Assembly (NCBI RefSeq): GCF_002105555.1
Contig: NZ_CP020612.1
Location: forward strand, 1,418,001 to 1,482,000
Reading direction: 5' to 3'
DNA length: 64,000 nucleotides
Source: Paracoccus contaminans
GTDB lineage: Bacteria; Pseudomonadota; Alphaproteobacteria; Rhodobacterales; Rhodobacteraceae
The notes beneath the pieces are model-generated. The model ran no database searches and was not told the DNA's origin. It worked only from the letters and a program-made list of their open reading frames with translations. Of the stretch, positions 1-9,676 are shown in pieces. The position numbers and the translations under genes were made by a program. Each line of letters starts with the position of its first letter. Within the stretch, counting starts at the first letter, position 1.

Positions 1-1
1 C

Positions 2-2587
2 GCGATCAACGACGCGCTGTGGCGCTTTTTTCCGGCCGGTTTCTACTACAAGACCTTCATCCATCCGCGCGCCGCGTGGAAGCACCTGTTCGAGCCGGTG
101 ATCCGCCGGGCCGCGGGCCTGGGACGCGCGCCCGACCAGCGCGACCCGGACCGTTACGAACAGGCCTATGACTTTGTCGATGTCGCGGTCGTCGGCGGCG
201 GCATCGCGGGGCTGACGGCGGCGGCCGAGATCGGCGCCGCGGGCCGGCGGGTGCTGGTGCTGGAACAGAACGGCCATTGGGGCGGGCGCACCCCCGTCGA
301 TCACCCGGACGGGCAGGCGCGGGTGGACGAGCTGCTGTCGCGCCTGCGCGACATGGCCAATGTCACGCTGCGCCGCAACACGATGGCGAGCGGCCTTTAC
401 GATCACGGCTATCTGCTGGCCCGCGAGGCGATCGCCGATCACGATCCCAATGCGGGCCTGCCGCGCCAGCGCCTGTGGCGCATCCGCGCCGGGCGCATCG
501 TGACGGCGACCGGGGCGCTGGAACGCCCGCTCAGCTTTGCCGGCAATGACGTGCCGGGCGTGATGCTTGCCTCGGCGGTGCGCGATTACATCGTCGATTA
601 CGCCGTCGCGCCCGGCCGCCGCATCGCGGTCGTGACCAATAACGATGACGCCTATCGCACCGCGCTGGCGGCGCTTGACGCGGGGCTTGAGGTGCCGGTC
701 GTCCTGGACGCCCGGCCCGAGGCCGAAGGCCCGCTGCCGCGTCAGGCCCGCGCGCGGGGCATCCGGGTCGAGGTGAATGCCGGCATTGCCAAGGTGCTGG
801 GCCGCAAGGGCGTGAGCGGGCTGGCGCTCTGCGCGCAGGACGGCAGCGGCGATTCGCGCGAAAGCGTGGATTGCGACGTGATCGCCATGTCGGGCGGCTG
901 GTCCCCGGTTGTCCATCTGTGGAGCCATTGCGGCGGCAAGCTGACCTGGCGCGAGGATCAGGCGGCCTTTGTCCCCGATCCGGCGCAGCCCCCGACCGGC
1001 GCGGACGGGCAGGGGAACGTGCTGCCCGTGGGTGCGGCCGCGGGCGATCTGCAGGTGGCCGAGCTGACGGGCGATGCGCCCGAGGCGCCGATCATGCCGG
1101 TCTGGGTCATGCCGGCAAGGGCCACGCGCAAGGCGCGCTACAAGATGTGGCTCGACTTTCAGAATGACGTGAAGGTCAGCGATGTCGAGCTGGCCGCGCG
1201 CGAGGGCTATCACTCGGTCGAGCATGCCAAGCGCTATACGACGCTGGGCATGGCCACCGACCAGGGCAAGATCAGCAACATCAACGGGCTGGCGATCCTG
1301 TCGGATACGCTGGGCCAGCCGATTGCCGCGACGGGAACGACGACCTTCCGCCCGCCCTATACGCCGCTGACCCTGGGCACGATCGCCGCCGAGGCGCGGG
1401 ATGGCGTGTTCCAGCCCCTGCGCAAGACCCCGATCCATCCCTGGCACGTCGCCCGCGGCGCGTTCTTCGAACCCGTGGGGCTGTGGCAGCGGCCCTATTG
1501 CTATCCGCGCGGGGCCGAAAGCCACCGCGACGCGGTCAACCGCGAGATTGTGGCGGTGCGCGGCGGGGTGGGGACGCTGGATGCATCGACCCTGGGCAAG
1601 ATCGTGGTCAAGGGGCCGGATGCAGGGCGTTTCCTGGACATGATGTATACCGGGATGATGTCCACCCTGCCGGTGGGCAAGTGCCGCTATGGGCTGATGT
1701 GTTCCGAGAACGGCTTTCTCGTCGATGACGGCGTGGCCGTGCGGCTGTCCGAGGACAGCTGGCTCTGTCACACCACCACCGGCGGCGCCGACCGCATCCA
1801 TGCGCAGATGGAGGATTGGCTTCAGTGCGAATGGTGGGACTGGCAGGTCTTCACCGCCAATGTCACCGAACAGTATGCCCAGATCGCGGTGGTCGGCCCC
1901 AGGGCGCGGGCGGTGCTGGACAAGCTGGGCGGCATGGACGTGTCCGACGCCGCGCTGCCCTTCATGACCTTTGCCGAGGGCACGCTGGCCGGCATTCCGG
2001 CCCGCATCTACCGCATCAGCTTCTCGGGCGAGCTGTCGTTCGAGGTCTGCGTGCCGGCGAACCGCGGGCTGGAGATGTGGGAACGGATCCACGAGGCGGG
2101 CGCCGAGTTCGGCATCACCCCCTACGGGACCGAGGCGATGCACGTGATGCGCGCCGAAAAGGGCTTCATCATGATCGGTGACGAAACCGATGGCACGGTG
2201 ATCCCGCAGGATCTGGGCATGAACTGGGCGATCAGCAAGAAAAAGCCCGACTATATCGGCAAGCGCGCGCAGGAGCGCAGCTTCATGACCAGCCCCGACC
2301 GCTGGCGGCTGGTCGGCCTTGAAAGCCTTGACGGGCGGGTGCTGCCGGACGGCGCCTATGCGGTGGCAAAGGGCGTGAACGCCAACAGCCAGCGCAACAC
2401 GCAGGGGCGCGTCACCTCGACCTACTGGTCGCCGACGCTGAAGGCCCCGATTGCCATGGGCCTTGTGCAGCACGGCCCCGAGCGGATGGGCGAGGTGCTG
2501 GAGTTCCCGGTGCCGGGCGATACCTACAAGGCGCGGATCGTCGATCCGGTGTTCTACGACAAGGAAGGGGCCAAGGCGAATGTCTGA
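2..2587 (+). CDS. soxA: Sarcosine oxidase alpha subunit, 5'-truncated by window edge
   Basis: Large subunit of heterotetrameric sarcosine oxidase, which demethylates sarcosine to glycine and passes the C1 unit to tetrahydrofolate. About 861 codons are visible and the frame is open to the first base, so the N-terminus lies outside the window (family members are usually near 1000 residues). The visible part starts with the conserved FPAGFYYKTF segment, followed by a dinucleotide-binding fold with VVGGGIAGL (about bases 187-213). From about base 1570 the C-terminal part is a GcvT-like folate-binding region. The last 8 bases overlap the soxG start, which indicates translational coupling. soxB and soxD are expected just upstream. 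The family call is secure. Confidence 0.95.
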   Translation, partial: AINDALWRFFPAGFYYKTFIHPRAAWKHLFEPVIRRAAGLGRAPDQRDPDRYEQAYDFVDVAVVGGGIAGLTAAAEIGAAGRRVLVLEQNGHWGGRTPVDHPDGQARVDELLSRLRDMANVTLRRNTMASGLYDHGYLLAREAIADHDPNAGLPRQRLWRIRAGRIVTATGALERPLSFAGNDVPGVMLASAVRDYIVDYAVAPGRRIAVVTNNDDAYRTALAALDAGLEVPVVLDARPEAEGPLPRQARARGIRVEVNAGIAKVLGRKGVSGLALCAQDGSGDSRESVDCDVIAMSGGWSPVVHLWSHCGGKLTWREDQAAFVPDPAQPPTGADGQGNVLPVGAAAGDLQVAELTGDAPEAPIMPVWVMPARATRKARYKMWLDFQNDVKVSDVELAAREGYHSVEHAKRYTTLGMATDQGKISNINGLAILSDTLGQPIAATGTTTFRPPYTPLTLGTIAAEARDGVFQPLRKTPIHPWHVARGAFFEPVGLWQRPYCYPRGAESHRDAVNREIVAVRGGVGTLDASTLGKIVVKGPDAGRFLDMMYTGMMSTLPVGKCRYGLMCSENGFLVDDGVAVRLSEDSWLCHTTTGGADRIHAQMEDWLQCEWWDWQVFTANVTEQYAQIAVVGPRARAVLDKLGGMDVSDAALPFMTFAEGTLAGIPARIYRISFSGELSFEVCVPANRGLEMWERIHEAGAEFGITPYGTEAMHVMRAEKGFIMIGDETDGTVIPQDLGMNWAISKKKPDYIGKRAQERSFMTSPDRWRLVGLESLDGRVLPDGAYAVAKGVNANSQRNTQGRVTSTYWSPTLKAPIAMGLVQHGPERMGEVLEFPVPGDTYKARIVDPVFYDKEGAKANV

Positions 2588-3113
2588 GACCATCGACATG
2601 ACCCCGCTGGCCGAGATCACCCCCGTGAACGGCATGGGCATGGTGCTGATCCGCGCCCGGCTGGACCGCTCGGGCGCGGCGGTTGCCGCCGGGGCGGGGC
2701 TGGCGCTGCCGGCACCGGGCCGCTGGACGGCGGCGGGGGCGCACTGGCTGGGCTGGATGTCGCCGGACGAGCTGCTGCTGATGCTGCCCCATGCCGAGCT
2801 GGCCGGGGCGGTCGCGGCGCTGTCGCAGTCGCTCGAGGGGCATCACGCGCTGGTCATGGATGTCAGCGACATGCGCTGCGTTTACGACATCACCGGGCGC
2901 AAGCCGGGGCAGGTGATCGCCAAGCTTTGCCCGGTCGATCCGGGCGCGCTGCCGCCCGATGGCGTGCGGCGCACGCGCGCGGCGCAGATCGCCTGCGCCC
3001 TGTGGCGCAGCGGGACGGGTTATCGGATCATCGCGTTCCGGGCCGTTGCCGATTATCTGCGCGACATCCTGACGCTGGCAGCGGCGCCCGGAACCGACCT
3101 GGACCCCCGCTAG
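2580..3113 (+). CDS. soxG: Sarcosine oxidase gamma subunit
   Basis: Small subunit (177 aa) of heterotetrameric sarcosine oxidase, probably structural. The ATG lies inside the 3' end of soxA, 8 bases before its end, the usual arrangement in soxBDAG operons. The protein has the SoxG-type core, with WMSPDELLLMLP near residue 60, a DVSDMR segment near residue 97 and an ITGRKPGQVIAKLCP stretch that resembles GcvT-fold partners. No signal peptide or membrane segment is seen. It is the last gene of the operon here: a weak hairpin with a short T-run follows about 170 bp downstream. Confidence 0.9.
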   Translation: MSETIDMTPLAEITPVNGMGMVLIRARLDRSGAAVAAGAGLALPAPGRWTAAGAHWLGWMSPDELLLMLPHAELAGAVAALSQSLEGHHALVMDVSDMRCVYDITGRKPGQVIAKLCPVDPGALPPDGVRRTRAAQIACALWRSGTGYRIIAFRAVADYLRDILTLAAAPGTDLDPR

Positions 3114-3414
3114 GCCCGGCCGGCGCCCAGCTCTGCGACCCGCATCCCGGCGAACAGCGACAGCGGCATGCGATGGGCCGCACCCCGACCGGCGGCCCAT
3201 GCGCAAGGGCGCGATGACAAAGGCGGGGCAGGCCCGGATCACGCGGGGCGCGATCAGCGGCAGGATACCCTGGCTGTGCCCGCCCCTGCTTTCGTGCAGG
3301 CTTTTGCGAGCGATCCGGCGCCTTACGGCGCCGCCCGGTGCAAGGGGCAGCCTGCGGCATGGAAAAGCCCGCCCCGGACATGCCGGCGCGGGCCCTTGGC
3401 CTGCGGGATGCGGA
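3114..3414. other. Intergenic region between convergent soxG and sodB
   Basis: About 300 bp with no credible gene. It holds two small hairpins. One is CCTGC/GCAGG with a 6-base loop followed by CTTTT (3285-3305), a weak terminator candidate for soxG. The other is a perfect GGCGCC-TTAC-GGCGCC hairpin (3317-3332) without a T-run. Confidence 0.5.
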
Positions 3415-4014
3415 TCACATCCGCGCGGCGACGTTTTCCCAGTTCACCAGGTTGCTCAGGAAGTTTTCCAGATATTTCGGCCGGGCGTTGCGGAAGTCGA
3501 TGTAATAGCTGTGTTCCCACACATCGCAGCCCAGCAGTGCGGTCTGGCCCTTGCACAGCGGGTTCACGCCGTTTTCCGTCTTGGTGATCTCCAGCCCGCC
3601 GCCGGCGGTCTTGACCAGCCAGGCCCAGCCCGAACCGAACTGGCCGACGCCGGCCTCGGTGAACTTCTTCTTGAAATCCTCGACCGAACCGAAGCTGTCC
3701 TTGATGGCGGCTTCCAGCTCGGACGGCATGGCGGGCGATTTGGGCGCCATCATTTCCCAGAACTGGGTGTGGTTCCAATGCTGGCTGGCATTGTTGAAGA
3801 TGCCGTTCTGCGCCACGGCGCCTTCCTGATAGGTGCCGCGGACGATGTCTTCCAGCGACTTGCCTTCCCACTCGGTCCCGGCGATCAGCTCGTTCAGCTT
3901 GTCCACATAGGCCTTGTGGTGCTTGTCGTGGTGATATTCCAGCGTCTCGCGCGACATGCCCCCCGCGGCAAGCGCATCATGGGCATAAGGCAGATCGGGC
4001 AGGGTAAAGGCCAT
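3415..4014 (-). CDS. sodB: Superoxide dismutase, Fe-type by motif
   Basis: Converts superoxide to oxygen and hydrogen peroxide; cytoplasmic, since no signal peptide is seen. The product is 199 aa, normal for the Fe/Mn-SOD family. Visible metal-ligand segments are YHHDKHHKAYVDKLN, NHTQFW and CDVWEHSYYIDFRNARPKYL (Asp and His ligands in DVWEH). The FNNASQHWNHT segment carries Gln at the position typical of Fe-SODs, while the Mn-SOD glutamine of the ANQDSPL motif is replaced (ENGVNPL), so iron is favoured by inference. The start is chosen for the AAAGGAA ribosome-binding site about 7 bases upstream; a longer in-frame start at 4200 has no support. A 16-bp palindrome lies 38 bp upstream. Confidence 0.93.
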   Translation of the reverse strand: MAFTLPDLPYAHDALAAGGMSRETLEYHHDKHHKAYVDKLNELIAGTEWEGKSLEDIVRGTYQEGAVAQNGIFNNASQHWNHTQFWEMMAPKSPAMPSELEAAIKDSFGSVEDFKKKFTEAGVGQFGSGWAWLVKTAGGGLEITKTENGVNPLCKGQTALLGCDVWEHSYYIDFRNARPKYLENFLSNLVNWENVAARM

Positions 4015-4051
4015 CTCGCGTTCCTTTCGAACAAGGCAGGGGATGTCGCGC

Positions 4052-4067
4052 CTGCAATGACTTGCAG
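4052..4067. promoter_or_regulatory. Perfect palindrome upstream of sodB
   Basis: CTGCAA-TGAC-TTGCAG is a perfect 6+4+6 inverted repeat, 38 bp upstream of the sodB start codon and within its probable leader or promoter. The TGCAA...TTGCA core resembles published alphaproteobacterial Mur (Fur-family, manganese) boxes, which would make sense for a superoxide dismutase, but the regulator is inference. Confidence 0.45.
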
Positions 4068-4174
4068 ACGTTTCCTGATCGGTAACGCGGCCTGTCCGGG
4101 CGCGGTTCCGCACAGCCGTTGGCAATCCCGGCGGGGCGCGTATAGAAAGACGCCAGAGACCGCAGGGAATGGGC

Positions 4175-4903
4175 ATGGCCAACCGCAACGACAGCTTCAT
4201 CGACGAGGTGACGGACGATCTGCGCCGCGAGCGGGTGTTCCGGGTCCTCAGGCGCTATGGCTGGATCGCGCTGGCGGCCATCGTGCTGGCGGTCGGCTAT
4301 GCCGGCTGGCGGGAATGGGACGCAAGCCGGCGCGAGACGGCCGCCCGGCGTTTCGGCGATGCGATCCTGGCGGCCGAAGCCACGCAGGGCGATGCCGCCG
4401 CGCGCGCTGCCGCGCTGTCGGCCGTGCAGGCCCCCCAGCAGGCGCAGGCCGCGCTGCGCAACCTGCTGGCCGGCAATGCGATGGCAGAGGCGGGCGACAT
4501 GGCAGGCGCGGCGCAGCGCTATGACGCCGCCGCCGCGGCGGCGGCTGGCGATCCCGTGATGCGCGATCTGGCCCTTCTGCGCTCGGTCATGGCGCAGGGC
4601 CGGAGCATGGATGCAGCGGCGCGCGACGGCGCCCTGGCCGGGCTGTCCACACCCGGCGCGCCCTTCGAGATGGTCGCGCTTGAACTGAAGGCGCTGGCGT
4701 TGGTGGATGCGGGCCGGGACGAGGATGCGGTGACGCTGATCCGCCAGATCCAGCAGAAGGACGGGCTGAGCCAGGCCCAGCGCCGCCGCCTGTCCGAACT
4801 GCTCATCACCCTGGGCGTCGAGCCGGAGCCCGAGCCCTCTGCCCAGCTCGCCCCCGACCCGACCCGTTCGCCCGAGGTCGTCAGCCCCGCCCCGCGGCGC
4901 TGA
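4175..4903 (+). CDS. YfgM-like membrane-anchored tetratricopeptide protein
   Basis: Predicted inner-membrane protein (242 aa) with a short cytoplasmic N-terminus, one hydrophobic segment (about residues 25-42, WIALAAIVLAVGYAGW) and an Ala-rich helical periplasmic domain that reads as TPR-like repeats. The Glu/Pro-rich tail is probably disordered. The architecture matches the YfgM/TPR_21 family, whose E. coli member is a periplasmic chaperone linked to SecYEG. It sits directly before bamB and der, as yfgM-bamB-der do in many Proteobacteria, which supports the call. Start 4175 is chosen over 4169 because AGGGA lies 6 bases upstream of it and abuts the earlier ATG. Confidence 0.8.
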   Translation: MANRNDSFIDEVTDDLRRERVFRVLRRYGWIALAAIVLAVGYAGWREWDASRRETAARRFGDAILAAEATQGDAAARAAALSAVQAPQQAQAALRNLLAGNAMAEAGDMAGAAQRYDAAAAAAAGDPVMRDLALLRSVMAQGRSMDAAARDGALAGLSTPGAPFEMVALELKALALVDAGRDEDAVTLIRQIQQKDGLSQAQRRRLSELLITLGVEPEPEPSAQLAPDPTRSPEVVSPAPRR

Positions 4904-4938
4904 GCCGACCCCCTGCCGTTCCCATGCCGGAGCCTGCG

Positions 4939-6270
4939 ATGTCCCGACTGACCGCGATGCTGCCCCTGATCGCCCTGACCGCCGGGGTCACGGCGCTGGG
5001 CGCCTGCACCGAACGCGCGAAGATCCTTCCCGGCGCAAGGCTGGACCCGCGGGCGGTCGTCTCGGCCGAGGGACCGGCGGTCGAGGAGGGACCGGCGGTC
5101 CGTTCGACGGCGCTGAACCTGCCCGCCCCGCGCTCGGTGGAATGGACCACCCGCGCGGCCAATGCGGCCCATCTGATCCCGCATGCGGCGCTGGGCGCGG
5201 GGACGCAGCGCATCTGGTCGGCGCCCATCGGCGCGCCCGACGAACGGCGCCACCGCATCACCGCCGATCCGGTCGTGGCGGGGGGGCGCATTTTCACGCT
5301 GGACAGCCATGAACGGGTGGTCGCCACCGCGTTGTCGGGGGGCACTGCCTGGTCGCGCGACCTGACCCCCGCGACCGAGGCAGGGGACAGCGCCTCGGGC
5401 GGGGGCATCGCCTATGAGGGCGGGCGGATCTTTGTCACGACGGGCTATGGCGAGCTGGTCGCGCTGGACGGCGCCAGCGGCGCGGTGCTGTGGCGCCAGC
5501 GGGTGGATGCGCTGGTCGGCGGCGCGCCGACCGTGCAGAACGGCACCGTCTATGTGGCGGCGCGTGATGCGACCGGATGGGCGGTCCGGGCGGCGGATGG
5601 CAAGGTCCTGTGGACCGTATCGGGCATCGCCGCGCAATCGGGCGTCACGGGCGTTTCGGCCCCGGCGGCGGACGGCGATCTGGTCGTGTTCCCCTTCGCC
5701 TCGGGCCAGCTGCTGGCCGTCGATGCGGCAACCGGGCTGGAGCGGTGGAGCGCGCAGGTCGCCGGCACCCGCCGCGGCCGGGCGATCGCCTTCATCCGCG
5801 ACATGACGGGCGATCCGGTCATCGCGGGCAATGTGGTTCTTGCCGGATCGTCCTCGGGGCGCATCTATGCCTTTGACCGCGCGACAGGGGCCGAGCTGTG
5901 GAGCGACAGGGACGGGGCGAACAGCCCCGTTCTGCTGGCCGGGGGATCGGCCTTTGCGGTCAATGACCAGGCCCAGCTGGTGCGGCTGGATGCGGCGACC
6001 GGCGGGCGCATCTTTGCGATCAAGCTGCCGCTTTACACCACCGACCGCGTCAAGAAGCAGGACGACATCACCGTTCATTACGGCCCGGTCCTTGCGGGGG
6101 GGCGGCTGTTCATCGCCTCGACCGATGGCCTGCTGCGGGCCTTCGACCCCCGATCGGGCGCGCTGGTGGCGCAGGCGGCGATCCCCGGCGGGGCCGCCAG
6201 CGCGCCCGTGGTGTCGGGCGGAACGCTGTATGTCGTCGGCCGCGACGGCCGGCTGAACGCCTTCCGATGA
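4939..6270 (+). CDS. bamB: Outer-membrane assembly lipoprotein BamB-like, PQQ-type beta-propeller
   Basis: Likely BamB, the beta-propeller lipoprotein of the BAM complex that inserts beta-barrel proteins into the outer membrane (443 aa). The N-terminus is a lipoprotein signal ending in LGAC, with Cys23 as the lipidated residue when the start at 4939 is used; that start has GGAG upstream, so it is preferred to ATG 4924. The rest consists of repeated PQQ-like blades, such as [39 protein letters not shown] and [12 protein letters not shown]. It overlaps der by the ATGA junction, and the YfgM-like gene lies 35 bp upstream, giving a yfgM-bamB-der operon. Confidence 0.88.
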   Translation: MSRLTAMLPLIALTAGVTALGACTERAKILPGARLDPRAVVSAEGPAVEEGPAVRSTALNLPAPRSVEWTTRAANAAHLIPHAALGAGTQRIWSAPIGAPDERRHRITADPVVAGGRIFTLDSHERVVATALSGGTAWSRDLTPATEAGDSASGGGIAYEGGRIFVTTGYGELVALDGASGAVLWRQRVDALVGGAPTVQNGTVYVAARDATGWAVRAADGKVLWTVSGIAAQSGVTGVSAPAADGDLVVFPFASGQLLAVDAATGLERWSAQVAGTRRGRAIAFIRDMTGDPVIAGNVVLAGSSSGRIYAFDRATGAELWSDRDGANSPVLLAGGSAFAVNDQAQLVRLDAATGGRIFAIKLPLYTTDRVKKQDDITVHYGPVLAGGRLFIASTDGLLRAFDPRSGALVAQAAIPGGAASAPVVSGGTLYVVGRDGRLNAFR

Positions 6271-7766
6271 GCTTTACACTCGCCATCGTCGGGCGTCCGA
6301 ATGTCGGCAAGTCCACCCTGTTCAACCGTCTGGTCGGCAAGCGGCTGGCGCTGGTCGATGACCAGCCCGGCGTGACTCGCGATCTGCGCGAGGGCGACGC
6401 CCGGCTGGGCGATCTGCGCTTTGTCGTGATCGATTCGGCGGGCCTCGAGATGGTCGAGGATGACAGCCTGCAGGGCCGGATGCGCCGCCTGACCGAACGC
6501 GCGGTGGACGAGGCCGACATCTGCCTGTTCGTCATCGACGCCCGCGCCGGGGTGACGGCCGCAGACGAATATTTCGCCGACATCCTGCGCAGGCGCGCGC
6601 GCCATGTCGTCCTGGCCGCGAACAAGGCCGAAGGGCACGCCGGCGAGGCGGGCGCATCCGAAGGCTGGTCGCTGGGCCTGGGCGAGCCGCTGCGCATTTC
6701 CGCCGAGCATGGCGAGGGGATGGAGGACATCTACCGCGCCCTCAAACCCCTGGCCGAGATCGTCGAGGCCGAGCGCCCCGCGCCCGTCACGCCGGAAACC
6801 GACATTGCCCTGACGGATGAGCAGGCCGAGTCGGGCGAGGGCGCCGAGGACTGGCGCCCGTCCGCCGCCCGGCCGTTGCAGGTCGCCGTCATCGGCCGCC
6901 CGAACGCCGGCAAGTCCACGCTGATCAACAAGATCATCGGCGAGGACCGCCTGCTGACCGGACCCGAGGCCGGGATCACCCGCGATTCGATTTCCGTGCG
7001 CAGCGATTTCATGGGCACCCCGGTGCGCATCTTCGATACCGCCGGGATGCGGAAAAAGGCGCGCATCAGCGACAAGGTGGAAAAGCTTTCCGTCGCCGAC
7101 GGCCTGCGCGCGGTGCGTTTCGCCGAGGTGGTGGTGGTCCTGCTGGACGTGGCGATCCCGTTCGAACAGCAGGATCTGCGCATCGCCGATTTCGCCGAAA
7201 CCGAAGGTCGCGCCGTGGTCGTCGCCGCGAACAAGTGGGATCTTGAGGAAGACAAGCCCCACAAGCTGAACGAGTTGCGCGAGGCGTTCGAGCGGCTGCT
7301 GCCGCAGCTCAAGGGCGCGCCGCTGGTCACTGTTTCGGCGCGGACCGGCAAGGGGCTGGACCGGCTGCATAACGCCATCCTCAAGGCCCATGAGGTCTGG
7401 AACCGCCGGATCGGCACCGCGCGGCTGAACCAGTGGCTGACCGCGATGACCGAGGCGCATCCGCCCCCCGCGCCCGGCGGGCGGCGGATCCGCCTGCGCT
7501 ATATGACCCAGGTCAAGACGCGGCCGCCGGGATTCGTGGTCATGGCCACCCATACCGACCAGATCCCGGAAAGCTATCGCCGCTATCTCGTCAACGGGCT
7601 GCGCGTGGATTTCGACATGCCGGGCACGCCGATCCGGCTGACCTTCCGCGACCAGGGCGAGAAGAACCCCTACAAGGACCGTTCCAACAAGCGGCCCACC
7701 GGCGCGCTGGCCAAGCACAAGGCCCGCCAGCGCCCCAAGGGCGCGCAGGGCCCGGAGAGCGGCTAG
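6267..7766 (+). CDS. der: Ribosome-associated GTPase Der (EngA)
   Basis: Essential double GTPase (499 aa) that acts in maturation of the 50S ribosomal subunit. Two G domains are visible: the first begins with GRPNVGKST near residue 10, the second with GRPNAGKST near residue 210 and has [11 protein letters not shown] and NKWD. The first G4 motif reads NKAE rather than NKxD. The KH-like C-terminal domain follows from about residue 385. The acidic spacer between the G domains is common in the family. The start overlaps the bamB stop (ATGA), so translation is probably coupled. A GGATATTT-type intergenic repeat follows the gene. Confidence 0.96.
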   Translation: MSFTLAIVGRPNVGKSTLFNRLVGKRLALVDDQPGVTRDLREGDARLGDLRFVVIDSAGLEMVEDDSLQGRMRRLTERAVDEADICLFVIDARAGVTAADEYFADILRRRARHVVLAANKAEGHAGEAGASEGWSLGLGEPLRISAEHGEGMEDIYRALKPLAEIVEAERPAPVTPETDIALTDEQAESGEGAEDWRPSAARPLQVAVIGRPNAGKSTLINKIIGEDRLLTGPEAGITRDSISVRSDFMGTPVRIFDTAGMRKKARISDKVEKLSVADGLRAVRFAEVVVVLLDVAIPFEQQDLRIADFAETEGRAVVVAANKWDLEEDKPHKLNELREAFERLLPQLKGAPLVTVSARTGKGLDRLHNAILKAHEVWNRRIGTARLNQWLTAMTEAHPPPAPGGRRIRLRYMTQVKTRPPGFVVMATHTDQIPESYRRYLVNGLRVDFDMPGTPIRLTFRDQGEKNPYKDRSNKRPTGALAKHKARQRPKGAQGPESG

Positions 7767-7830
7767 GGCTGCCGGCGGCGCGGTGACGCGGCCTGCGAAA
7801 GGCAGGGCGGCAGGGCCGCGCGGCCCGACC

Positions 7831-7859
7831 GGGGCTCTGCCCCGGACCCCGGGATATTT
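7831..7859 (+). repeat. Dispersed intergenic repeat, copy 1
   Basis: GGGG-CTCT-GCCCC hairpin, then GGACCCCGGGATATTT, in the der/iminopeptidase intergenic space. A related block lies in inverted orientation at 43644-43682 (CCCCGGACCCCCGG...GGATATTT). The shared core CCGGACCCC(C)GG..GATATTT suggests a dispersed repeat of this genome. Confidence 0.5.
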
Positions 7860-7878
7860 CCGTGCAGAAGAATGCGCC

Positions 7879-8853
7879 TCAGCCCGCGGCCATTTCCTGC
7901 ATCGCCCGCACCAGTTCGGTGGTTATGCGCGGCTCGGTCAGGGCGTGGCCCGATGCGGGGACGATCCGCAGATCGGCGCGCGCCCAGCCCTGCGCCAGAT
8001 CCCAGGCGCTGATCGGCGGGCAGACCATGTCATAGCGGCCCTGCACGATGACCGCGGGCAGATGCTCGATCCGGTGGCGCTCGCGCAGAAGCTGGCCTTC
8101 CTTCAGAAAGCAGCTGTTGGTGAAATAGTGGTTTTCAAGCCGCGAGAACGCTCGGGCGTAATCGGGCGGCGCCGTTCCCGACGACATCGTGTCCATTCCG
8201 GCCAGCGCGTTTTCCCAAGCCATCCAGTCCTGCGCATGCCGCAGCTCGGCCGCGCGGTCGCCCGAAAACAGCCGCCGGTGATAGGCGGCGATCAGATCGC
8301 CCCGCTCGGCCAGGGGGATGGGGCCGATGAAGCGCGCCCAGAGGTCAGGCCAGAACCGTCCGGCGCCGCCGCCATAGAACCAGTCAAGCTCGGCCTGGCG
8401 GCCCAGGAACACGCCCCGCAGGACCAGGGCGCTGACCGCATGGGGATGGGCCTGGGCAAAGGCCAGCGCCAGCGTGGCACCCCAGCTGCCGCCGAACAGC
8501 ACCGCCGGTTCCAGATCCAGCGCGGCCGCGATCGCGCGGATGTCGCCGACCAGATCGGCGGTGGTGTTGCGCTCGACGCTGGCCTGCGGGGTGGACCAGC
8601 CGCAGCCGCGCTGGTCGAACAGCACGATGCGCCAGTGGCCGGGATCGAAGAAGCGCCGCATCATCGGGCTGCACCCGCCCCCCGGCCCGCCATGCAGGAC
8701 GATGACGGGCCGGCCATGCGGGTTGCCGCATTGTTCGACATAAAGGTTGTGGCCGTCACCCCGGTCCAGCCGCCGCCTGTCGAATGGCTCGATCGGCGGA
8801 TAAAGCCGGCCAAGGGACGATGACGCGGTGTTTTGCGCTGCCGTGCGGTCCAT
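7879..8853 (-). CDS. pip: Prolyl (proline imino-) aminopeptidase
   Basis: Alpha/beta-hydrolase (324 aa) that removes N-terminal proline from peptides; peptidase family S33. The oxyanion-hole motif HGGPGGGC is near residue 54. The nucleophile elbow GGSWG carries the catalytic Ser. The acid is in QGRYDMVCP and the catalytic His in ASGHA near the C-terminus. DQRGCGWSTP is also typical of the family. No signal peptide is seen, so it is cytoplasmic. The ATG at 8853 gives normal family length; the in-frame extension further upstream runs through the divergent ubiG and has no support. The ribosome-binding site is weak. Confidence 0.93.
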   Translation of the reverse strand: MDRTAAQNTASSSLGRLYPPIEPFDRRRLDRGDGHNLYVEQCGNPHGRPVIVLHGGPGGGCSPMMRRFFDPGHWRIVLFDQRGCGWSTPQASVERNTTADLVGDIRAIAAALDLEPAVLFGGSWGATLALAFAQAHPHAVSALVLRGVFLGRQAELDWFYGGGAGRFWPDLWARFIGPIPLAERGDLIAAYHRRLFSGDRAAELRHAQDWMAWENALAGMDTMSSGTAPPDYARAFSRLENHYFTNSCFLKEGQLLRERHRIEHLPAVIVQGRYDMVCPPISAWDLAQGWARADLRIVPASGHALTEPRITTELVRAMQEMAAG

Positions 8854-8908
8854 GTCGGCACTATAGAGGCAAGCGCGTCCCCTAGCCAACCACCCGAGGA
8901 TTCCCGCC

Positions 8909-9676
8909 ATGACCCAGCCGCCGCGCAGCAGCATCGACGATGCCGAGGTTGCAAAGTTCCAGGCGATGGCCGCCGAGTGGTGGGACCCCGCGGGCAAGTT
9001 CAGGCCGCTGCACATGCTCAACCCGGTGCGGCTGGACTATATCGCCGCCCAGATCGCGGCCGAGTTCGGGCGCGACCGCAGGAGCCTGCGGCCCTTCGAG
9101 GGGCTGCGGCTGCTGGACATCGGCTGCGGCGGCGGGCTGGTGGCCGAGCCGATGGCGCGCCTTGGCGCCGGCGTGACGGGCGCCGACGCGGCCGAGGGCA
9201 ACATCGCCGTCGCCCGCATCCATGCCGCGCAATCGGGGCTGGACATCGACTATCGCGCCACCACCGCCGAGGCGCTGCTGGCGGGCGGCGAGCGGTTCGA
9301 TGTCGTCCTGGCGCTGGAGATCGTCGAACATGTCGCCGATCCGGCGGATTTCATCGCCACCTGCGCGCGCCTGTTGCGGCCGGGCGGGCTGCTGGTCGCC
9401 TCGACCCTGAACCGCACGCCGCAGAGCTTTGCCGCCGCCATCCTGGGGGCGGAATGGGTGATGCGCTGGCTGCCGCGCGGCACCCATGACTGGCGGCGCT
9501 TTATCCGCCCGGACGAGCTGGCCGCGATGTTGCAGGCTGCGGGCCTTGGCGTCGTGGACAGCGCGGGCATGGTGTTCAACCCCCTCGCCTGGGGGTGGTC
9601 GCTGTCGGCGCGCGATCTGTCGGTCAACTATCTGATGACGGCTGTGCGCGGGCCGGGCATGGGCGCGGCCGGCTAG
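8909..9676 (+). CDS. ubiG: Ubiquinone biosynthesis O-methyltransferase UbiG
   Basis: SAM-dependent methyltransferase (255 aa) that carries out both O-methylations of ubiquinone synthesis. The N-terminus has the UbiG-type helix with [19 protein letters not shown] and [16 protein letters not shown] motif I is [14 protein letters not shown], and ALEIVEHV and [16 protein letters not shown] follow. The C-terminus ([14 protein letters not shown], then GMVFNPL) is also characteristic. It is divergent from the iminopeptidase with a 55-bp gap. Its TAG stop shares the sequence CTAG with the stop of the convergent marR gene. Confidence 0.95.
   Translation: MTQPPRSSIDDAEVAKFQAMAAEWWDPAGKFRPLHMLNPVRLDYIAAQIAAEFGRDRRSLRPFEGLRLLDIGCGGGLVAEPMARLGAGVTGADAAEGNIAVARIHAAQSGLDIDYRATTAEALLAGGERFDVVLALEIVEHVADPADFIATCARLLRPGGLLVASTLNRTPQSFAAAILGAEWVMRWLPRGTHDWRRFIRPDELAAMLQAAGLGVVDSAGMVFNPLAWGWSLSARDLSVNYLMTAVRGPGMGAAG

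Noticed and set aside
8854..9021. N-terminal extension of the proline iminopeptidase
   Set aside because: It would overlap the divergent ubiG gene and has no family homology.
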